From assembly GCA_964486845.1 (NCBI GenBank), contig CAZAQY010000271.1:1-11216 (forward strand): a stretch of 11,216 nucleotides of DNA, written 5' to 3'. The translations under genes were made by a program, and so were the position numbers. This document shows, piece by piece, positions 7,154-11,216 of the stretch. Positions within the stretch are counted from its first letter, which is position 1; each line of letters opens with the position of its first letter. The notes beneath the pieces were generated by a model. It had not been told where the DNA came from and made no database searches. It worked only from the letters and a program-made list of their open reading frames with translations. The stretch is from Anammoximicrobium sp964486845 (GTDB taxonomy: Bacteria > Planctomycetota > Planctomycetia > Pirellulales > Pirellulaceae).

Positions 7154-8478
7154 GAATCGGACTGGTGGCGATGAGCGGCATACGGGCCTGCGACCCGGAG
7201 TTATTGCGATTGGGGCTGGCGCTGCCGGGGTTCGTCGAGCGGAGCAAGACGATCGCCTCGCTGCCGAGCCTGGGATTGTTGACGCTCGCCGGGATGACGC
7301 CCGCCCCGCACGAGTGCGTTTACGTGGAAGTCGAGGGCATCCGCCAACTGGAACGGCCGCCCGATGGCTTCGATTTGGTGGCCATTTCCAGCTTCAGCGC
7401 CCAGATCGCCGAGGCATACGATCTGGCAGACCAGTATCGGGCGCGCGGCGTGCCGGTGGTGCTGGGCGGGCTGCACGTCACGGCGTTGCCGGACGAAGCC
7501 GCCCAGCGTGCGGACGCGGTGGTGGTCGGCGAGGGCGAACCCGTCTGGCCTGCAGTCCTGCAGGACGCGGAAGCCGGCCGGTTGCAGCGCTGTTACTGCT
7601 CCGATGGCGGTTACTCGCTGGACCAGTCGCCGATGCCGGCTTTCGAGTTGCTCGACTTGGCCAAGTACAACCGGCTGACGGTTCAAGCCAGCCGCGGCTG
7701 CCCGTGGCACTGCGAGTTCTGCGCCAGTTCGATCCTGTTGAGCCCACGGTACAAGCAGAAGCCCGTGGAACGGGTCCTGGCGGAGATCGACCGCATCCGC
7801 AGCTTGTGGCCGCGGCCGTTCATCGAATTGGCGGACGACAACGCGTTCGTGAACAAGCGATATTGGAAGCCGTTGTTGGCCGAGTTGCGCGGCCGGCACG
7901 TCCGCTGGTTTGCCGAAACCGACCTGTCGGTCCACGAAGACGAAGAACTGCTGGGCTTGATGCGCGACAGCGGCTGTGCGGAAGTCCTGATCGGCTTCGA
8001 AAGCCCCAGCGCGGACGCGCTGGCCGGGGTGGAGCTGAGAAGCGACTGGAAACGAAAACGGTGGCCCGAGTACCGGCAGGCCGTCGCGCGGATCCAGTCG
8101 CACGGCATCCGCGTCAACGGCTGCTTCGTGCTGGGGCTGGACGGGCACACGCCTGCGGTGTTCGACGCGGTCTACGATTTCGCGCTCGAGACGGAGTTGT
8201 TCGACGTACAGATTACGATCCAGACGCCGTTCCCCGGCACGCCGCTGTACGATCGGCTGCAGCGCGAGGGCCGGCTGCTGTGCGCCGGGCAATGGGAGCG
8301 CTGTACGTTGTTCGATGTCAATTATCGCCCGCAGCCGATGACGGTCGAAGAGCTGCGCGCGGGTCTGCACGACTTGGCCGTGCGGCTGTACGGCGAGGAG
8401 CTGACCAAGTGGCGTCGAGAGAATTTCCACCGGAAATACCTTCGTCCAAGCAAACACGTTGAGGAGACGGAACCATGA
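7150..8478 (+). CDS. B12-binding-domain radical SAM protein (class B type, HpnP/BchE-like architecture)
   Basis: Cobalamin-dependent radical SAM enzyme of 442 residues. Residues 1-150 form a B12-binding-type Rossmann domain (FDLVAISSFSAQIAEAYDLA, VPVVLGGLHVTALP, DAVVVGEGEPVW). The cobalt-ligating DxHxxG motif is absent, as in many class B members. PMPAFELLDL is the usual linker. The [4Fe-4S] motif is CPWHCEFC with Cys184, Cys188 and Cys191. LADDNAFVNKRYW, GCAEVLIGFESPS and IRVNGCFVLGLDG are core strands of the radical SAM barrel. The C-terminal part (FPGTPLYDRLQREG, then YRPQPMTVEELRAGL) resembles that of hopanoid methylase-type enzymes. Chemistry is probably methylation or C-C bond formation at an unactivated carbon. 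The start at 7150 has GGAGGG at 7135-7140 and overlaps the upstream stop; the end overlaps the next gene, also by 4 nt. Small membrane proteins on both sides suggest a membrane-lipid substrate, which is inference. Confidence 0.95.
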   Translation: MRIGLVAMSGIRACDPELLRLGLALPGFVERSKTIASLPSLGLLTLAGMTPAPHECVYVEVEGIRQLERPPDGFDLVAISSFSAQIAEAYDLADQYRARGVPVVLGGLHVTALPDEAAQRADAVVVGEGEPVWPAVLQDAEAGRLQRCYCSDGGYSLDQSPMPAFELLDLAKYNRLTVQASRGCPWHCEFCASSILLSPRYKQKPVERVLAEIDRIRSLWPRPFIELADDNAFVNKRYWKPLLAELRGRHVRWFAETDLSVHEDEELLGLMRDSGCAEVLIGFESPSADALAGVELRSDWKRKRWPEYRQAVARIQSHGIRVNGCFVLGLDGHTPAVFDAVYDFALETELFDVQITIQTPFPGTPLYDRLQREGRLLCAGQWERCTLFDVNYRPQPMTVEELRAGLHDLAVRLYGEELTKWRRENFHRKYLRPSKHVEETEP

Positions 8479-8861
8479 GTGCACCCAAATGGATCTCGCC
8501 GCTGTTCTGGCTGGCGGCGGCATACGACGGCCTGTTGGGGCTGGCTTTCCTGGCAGTGCCCGGCCGGCTGTTCGATCTGTGCCAGGTGACGCCGCCGAAT
8601 CACGTGGGTTACGTCCAGTTTCCGGCCGCGTTGCTGCTGGTCTTTGGACTGATGTTCGTCGCCATTGCGCTGGACCCTACCGGCCGCCGGCAGCTGATCG
8701 TGTACGGCATTCTGCTCAAGGCGGCCTATTGCGGCGTGGCGGGCTTTCACTGGGCCGTGGCCGGCATCCCCGGCATGTGGAAGCCGTTTGTGGTGATCGA
8801 CCTGGTGATGGGCGTGCTCTTCGCGTGGGCTTACTTTGCCGCGCGGGTCCGGGCGACGTAG
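8475..8861 (+). CDS. Small four-helix membrane protein, third gene of the radical SAM operon
   Basis: A protein of 128 residues with four hydrophobic segments at about 8-28, 48-67, 72-91 and 101-124. I cannot assign a family; the size and helix count are DoxX-like, but I see no diagnostic DoxX motif. Noticeable features are AVPGRLFDLCQVTPP in the first periplasmic or cytosolic loop, YVQFPAALLLVFGLMF in helix 2, and LDPTGRRQL between helices 2 and 3. It shares no obvious sequence with the 126-residue protein at the head of the operon. GAGGAG at 8461-8466, 8 nt before the ATG, and a 4-nt overlap with the radical SAM gene show coupled translation. It is probably a partner or accessory of that enzyme. 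Confidence 0.87.
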   Translation: MSAPKWISPLFWLAAAYDGLLGLAFLAVPGRLFDLCQVTPPNHVGYVQFPAALLLVFGLMFVAIALDPTGRRQLIVYGILLKAAYCGVAGFHWAVAGIPGMWKPFVVIDLVMGVLFAWAYFAARVRAT

Positions 8862-8887
8862 CATTCCAGCGCGGCCGCAGCCCAGGA

Positions 8888-8902
8888 CGCGCGCACGGCG
8901 CG
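8888..8902 (+). terminator. Weak possible terminator of the radical SAM operon
   Basis: CGCGC (8888-8892) pairs with GCGCG (8898-8902) around a 5-nt loop, followed by an interrupted T-rich tail (GGCTTGTTTTGCCTTTTGT). It lies 27 nt after the operon's last stop. The stem is short and the T-run is broken, so this is only suggestive. Confidence 0.3.
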
Positions 8903-8973
8903 GCTTGTTTTGCCTTTTGTCCCGGCCGCGTTGATGGGGTTCAAAAAGGGTCGAAAAATCCTGCGATGGGCTA

Positions 8974-9001
8974 TTGCAGCGTTGGGCACAAAGGCTATGA
9001 T
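8974..9001 (+). promoter_or_regulatory. Candidate sigma70-type promoter upstream of a possible RNA and the kinase
   Basis: TTGCAG (8974-8979) is followed, after 16 nt, by TATGAT (8996-9001); an overlapping GATAAT begins at 8999. Four of six -35 bases and five of six -10 bases match consensus. Transcription would begin near 9008. It points at the structured non-coding stretch and the terminator at 9258-9287. Confidence 0.4.
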
Positions 9002-9007
9002 AATGGC

Positions 9008-9287
9008 AGAGAGACGGCGGGTGGGCCCGAACTGAAATGTCCCACCTGGACTGGACCGGTGACGCGAGCTTTCGAGTAAGCGTCGCACCAACTATTCCGT
9101 AAAGTGGAGGACCCATCGGACGCTGCTCGTCGCTTGACCGCGCTTTCCTTTTCTGACGCCCTCGGTCGCCGCTGTCATGGTGGTGACTAGGGTCGCAGAC
9201 GCCCAAACGGCGTCGTTTGAAAGGTCGGCCGAATGTCGAGTCGCACTGAGTCTCTCTCGCCCGGCGTGAACGCTGGGCGTTTTTTTT
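9008..9287 (+). ncRNA. Candidate structured small RNA or kinase mRNA leader
   Basis: About 280 nt bounded by the promoter-like pair and a strong intrinsic terminator, with no plausible gene inside. Helices visible by eye are GGTGGG/CCCACC (9020-9025 with 9041-9046); GGTGACGC (9058-9065) with GCGT and CACC (9080-9083, 9086-9089), leaving a 2-nt bulge; and GACGCC/GGCGTC (9198-9203 with 9209-9214). CAAACG/CGTTTG (9204-9209 with 9214-9219) overlaps the last and would compete with it. I do not find RNase P, tmRNA or SRP signatures. 6S RNA is possible but unproven. It could instead be a 5' leader in which the terminator is an attenuator for the kinase. GC-rich DNA gives many chance helices, so only the terminator is firm. 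Confidence 0.3.
9258..9287 (+). terminator. Strong intrinsic terminator 25 nt before the kinase start
   Basis: CGCCCGGCG (9258-9266) pairs with CGCTGGGCG (9271-9279) over nine positions, one of them a G-U pair, with a TGAA tetraloop. Eight T residues (9280-9287) follow directly. This is a textbook rho-independent terminator on the + strand. It ends 25 nt before the ATG at 9313, and 396 nt separate it from the nearest upstream coding end (8861). That distance fits an unannotated RNA or an attenuator better than the end of the radical SAM operon. Confidence 0.85.
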
Positions 9288-9312
9288 GCGCCCTGGCACC
9301 GTGAGTTTTCCG

Positions 9313-10608
9313 ATGAAGCTGCCCACCGAAGGCGCCCGCTGGTTTGTGCAGGTCCGGTGGGTCGCCTGCGCGATTGTGTTCGGCGCCGTGGGTCTGGCTT
9401 GGACGCTGGGAGTGATCGAGGCCCCCTGGCCCTTGTTCTGGGTGGGCGTGGGCATGGTGGCGTGCAATTCGGCGTTTGGGCTCTACCAGCGTTACTGGAG
9501 TTCGACGCGCGGGAACGTCGATCGGCACATCGCCGTGCAGATCCTGTGCGATGTGTCCGCGCTGGGGCTGCTGTTGTATTTTTCTGACCTCACGCGGAAC
9601 CCGTTTCTGTATTTTTTCTCGCTGCCGATGATCATCGCGGGCACGTACCTGCGGGGCCGGACCCCCTACTATTTCGGCGCTTTCGTGACGCTGATGATCG
9701 GGGGTGCGATGTGGCTGGAGTATCAAGGTTACATCCCGCGTTACCCGGTGCGGTTTGCCGGCCAGTCGCCGCCGTCTTTGGTGGGCGATTACCTGATCGC
9801 GACCTTTCTGGCCTTCGCCAGCACGTTGTGGATCACGCTGTACTTCGCCAAGTCGATTCGCTCCTACGTCGACCGGGCTCACGAAGAACTCCGGCAGAAG
9901 GAAAAGATGGTCGGCATCGGCCAGTTGGTGGCGGGGATCGGGCACCAGATCGCCAACCCCTTGGACGGCGTGCAGAATTGTCTGCGGAGGATCGGCGAGC
10001 GGGTCAAGGACGACCCCCGGTTGACCGAGTACGTCCAGTTGATGGAAGAGGCGCTGGACCGCATCGAAAAAACGACGAAGCGCGTGCAGTCGTTCGCCCG
10101 CCCGCGGGGCGTCGAGTTGCAGGACACGCCGGTCAACGCCGCCGTCGAGGCGACGCTACAGTTGCTCGGTCCGCAACACAAGGAAGGGATCACGATCCAG
10201 ACGGAACTGGGGGACGTGCCGTTGGTGCGCGGCGACGCCTACACATTGCAGGAAGTGCTCCTCAACCTGTGCCTGAACGCCATCGCGGCCATGCCCGACG
10301 GGGGCGTGCTCAAGCTCCGCACGTATGCCCTGGGACCTCGCGACGATTTCAATCCAGGCGACGTGGCCGTGGAGGTTTCCGACAACGGCGTGGGAATTCC
10401 GCGGGGGAACCTGGAAAAAATCTTCGAGCCGTTTTTCACCACCCGCGCGGACTCGGGCGGCACCGGCCTGGGCTTGGGACTGTGCCGGATGCTGATCTCG
10501 GAGATGGACGGCCGGATTCAAGTCTGCTCGGAGCTGAACCAGGGCACGACGTTCACCGTGGTCCTGCCCCGTGCCCCGCACGCCGCGAGGGAAGCGGCCC
10601 GAGGCTAG
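9313..10608 (+). CDS. Membrane sensor histidine kinase (HisKA/HATPase_c) with H-Q H-box
   Basis: Two-component sensor kinase, 431 residues from ATG 9313. GTG 9301 is an alternative in-frame start; a TTG at 9286 would fall in the terminator T-tract. The first 180 residues hold about six hydrophobic helices and no clear periplasmic sensor domain, so the signal is probably sensed in or at the membrane. A short coiled linker (YVDRAHEELRQKEKM) leads to the H-box GIGHQIANPLDGVQN with His211. The ATP-binding domain has all boxes: NLCLNAIAAMPDGG (Asn318/Asn322), DNGVGIP (Asp357), IFEPFFTT, and GTGLGLGL from Gly383. The acidic residue normally following the phosphorylated His is Gln212, which may alter kinase or phosphatase activity. 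No receiver or response regulator lies beside it. No good ribosome site precedes either start; GTGAG at 9301-9305 is the closest. Its strong upstream terminator may control it. Confidence 0.93.
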   Translation: MKLPTEGARWFVQVRWVACAIVFGAVGLAWTLGVIEAPWPLFWVGVGMVACNSAFGLYQRYWSSTRGNVDRHIAVQILCDVSALGLLLYFSDLTRNPFLYFFSLPMIIAGTYLRGRTPYYFGAFVTLMIGGAMWLEYQGYIPRYPVRFAGQSPPSLVGDYLIATFLAFASTLWITLYFAKSIRSYVDRAHEELRQKEKMVGIGQLVAGIGHQIANPLDGVQNCLRRIGERVKDDPRLTEYVQLMEEALDRIEKTTKRVQSFARPRGVELQDTPVNAAVEATLQLLGPQHKEGITIQTELGDVPLVRGDAYTLQEVLLNLCLNAIAAMPDGGVLKLRTYALGPRDDFNPGDVAVEVSDNGVGIPRGNLEKIFEPFFTTRADSGGTGLGLGLCRMLISEMDGRIQVCSELNQGTTFTVVLPRAPHAAREAARG

Positions 10609-10645
10609 ATGGCCTTGCGCGATTCCGGGACGTGCCAGTTGCACC

Positions 10646-10738
10646 GCGGTCTCCCGACCGCTCGACGGGGCCGGCCACAGTTCTCTCAATGCCGCCGCTG
10701 AGACCTGCGGTCGGCCGTTTCGGCGAGGTCGGGAGACC
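10646..10738 (+). repeat. Inverted pair of a 12-nt motif at the convergent gene ends
   Basis: GGTCTCCCGACC at 10648-10659 reappears as its reverse complement GGTCGGGAGACC at 10727-10738. The first copy also sits inside a self-complementary hairpin, GCGGTC/GACCGC (10646-10651 with 10656-10661) with a TCCC loop. It lies between the kinase stop (10608) and the minus-strand stop (10686), while the second copy is within the minus-strand coding tail. There is no T-tract on either strand, so it is not a clear intrinsic terminator. Confidence 0.5.
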
Positions 10739-11216
10739 TGCGCCGAACATCTGCCACGCGGACATGGAACACGGCCACGCTGCCAAACGAACGACGCTGG
10801 ATCGACGACGGGATCGCGCCCGATCGCCGCCACACGGACCTCAACGACGCCTCGAAACGGACCACACTCGGCTCGCTGCCCTGCACCAGGCACCAGGCTT
10901 CTCTGCCGGCCAGAACGCGACGGCGTGCCTCGGCCGACAGCACGGCGGGCGGCGAGACCGGCAGCGGAAACAGCGAATCCCGCGGGCGATCGAGACGGTA
11001 CAGCCCCAGCACCGGCAGCAGGCAGAACTCGCGGCGGAGAAGATCCTCGCTGGCGTACCATTGCTCCGCTTCGACCAATCCGCTGCGGACGAAGACCGGC
11101 GTGGCGCCGCCCGCACGTTCGTTGACGTACGCCGCCGCCGACCGCCAGTCCTGGTTGCGATCGCCCACCACACGGCCGTCTTGCCGCCATTGGCGGACCA
11201 TGCCGCCGTGGAACAC
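10686..11216 (-). CDS. C-terminal part of a membrane glycosyltransferase-like protein (GT39/ArnT-like), 5' end outside window
   Basis: A minus-strand frame of 176 visible residues, running off the window edge and ending with TGA at 10688-10686. The segment DWRSAAAYVNERAGGATPVF followed by VRSGLVEAEQWYASEDLLRR resembles the soluble C-terminal part of dolichyl-phosphate-mannose mannosyltransferase-like (GT39/PMT/ArnT) proteins, where such text follows about a dozen helices. The last 50 residues are Arg-rich and low in recognisable structure (VRVADVRRRSPDLAETADRR). Those enzymes transfer sugars from polyprenyl-phosphate carriers to lipids or proteins on the outer face of the inner membrane. The GTG at 11216 is only the window edge, not a real start. 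It converges with the kinase, the stops being 77 nt apart. The family call rests on one stretch and is moderate. Confidence 0.62.
   Translation of the reverse strand: MFHGGMVRQWRQDGRVVGDRNQDWRSAAAYVNERAGGATPVFVRSGLVEAEQWYASEDLLRREFCLLPVLGLYRLDRPRDSLFPLPVSPPAVLSAEARRRVLAGREAWCLVQGSEPSVVRFEASLRSVWRRSGAIPSSIQRRSFGSVAVFHVRVADVRRRSPDLAETADRRSQRRH

Larger units (their letters stand above)
8862..9312 (+). other. 451-nt non-coding stretch between operon and histidine kinase
   Basis: I see no convincing protein gene here on either strand. From left to right it holds a weak terminator (8888-8902), a promoter-like pair (8974-9001), several hairpins (9020-9046, 9058-9089, 9198-9214) and a strong intrinsic terminator (9258-9287). 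Short frames exist (ATG 8998 or 9004 to 9036; ATG 9177 to 9269) but lack ribosome binding sites. The details are given in the entries for these elements. Confidence 0.7.

Noticed and set aside
7201..8523. Long minus-strand open frame opposite the radical SAM gene
   Set aside because: Same shadow effect; it would override a gene with a clear CxxxCxxC motif and B12-binding domain.
8998..9036. 12-codon frame MIMAERRRVGPN as a possible leader peptide
   Set aside because: It starts inside the proposed -10 box, so its ATG would not be in the transcript from that promoter, and there is no run of one regulatory amino acid beyond three Arg.
9177..9269. 30-codon frame ending in the terminator loop (starts MVVTRVADAQ)
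   Set aside because: No ribosome binding site and no recognisable composition; a chance frame is more likely than a leader peptide.
1..11216. tRNA, rRNA, CRISPR array, transposase, integrase or phage genes
   Set aside because: No cloverleaf with a TTCRANY arm, no regularly spaced direct repeats, and no mobile-element protein motifs were seen on either strand.

Overview
The window is GC-rich, densely coded bacterial DNA. Several traits fit a planctomycete, probably of the Pirellulales type: secreted sugar-active enzymes with Sec signals, a cobalamin-dependent radical SAM operon, a GT39-like membrane glycosyltransferase, and short palindromic intergenic repeats of a kind I recall from those genomes. 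This placement is inference from style and families; there is no rRNA or other marker here.

Left block (1-6482), all on +. It opens with the 3' half of a CaCA-type Na+/Ca2+ antiporter gene, followed 10 nt later by a complete paralogue (559-1647). The paralogue overlaps by 4 nt a secreted putative beta-propeller carbohydrate enzyme, DUF4185-like (1644-3248). After a 142-nt gap come a sugar-porter MFS transporter (3391-4878) and a secreted GH29 alpha-L-fucosidase (5025-6482). The last three read as a small glycan-use module: two exported enzymes and one importer. The two antiporters are cotranscribed in front of it, possibly for ion handling. A long double-motif inverted repeat (4893-4977) separates transporter from fucosidase, and an unrelated imperfect palindrome (6501-6571) follows the fucosidase.

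Middle block (6773-8861), all on +. This is a tight three-gene operon with two 4-nt overlaps: a four-helix membrane protein, a B12-binding-domain radical SAM enzyme, and a second four-helix membrane protein. Its architecture recalls radical SAM enzymes acting on membrane lipids. I recognise neither membrane protein, so this is the best candidate here for an undescribed system.

Right block (8862-11216). A 451-nt non-coding stretch holds a plausible sigma70 promoter, several hairpins and a near-perfect intrinsic terminator at 9258-9287. The terminator lies only 25 nt before the ATG of a membrane histidine kinase (9313-10608), which suggests either a small structured RNA or a leader that attenuates the kinase. 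The kinase has His-Gln instead of His-Glu in its H-box and no response regulator gene beside it in the window. A partial minus-strand gene, probably the C-terminal end of a GT39-like membrane glycosyltransferase, converges on it. I see no tRNA, rRNA, CRISPR array, transposase or phage gene.
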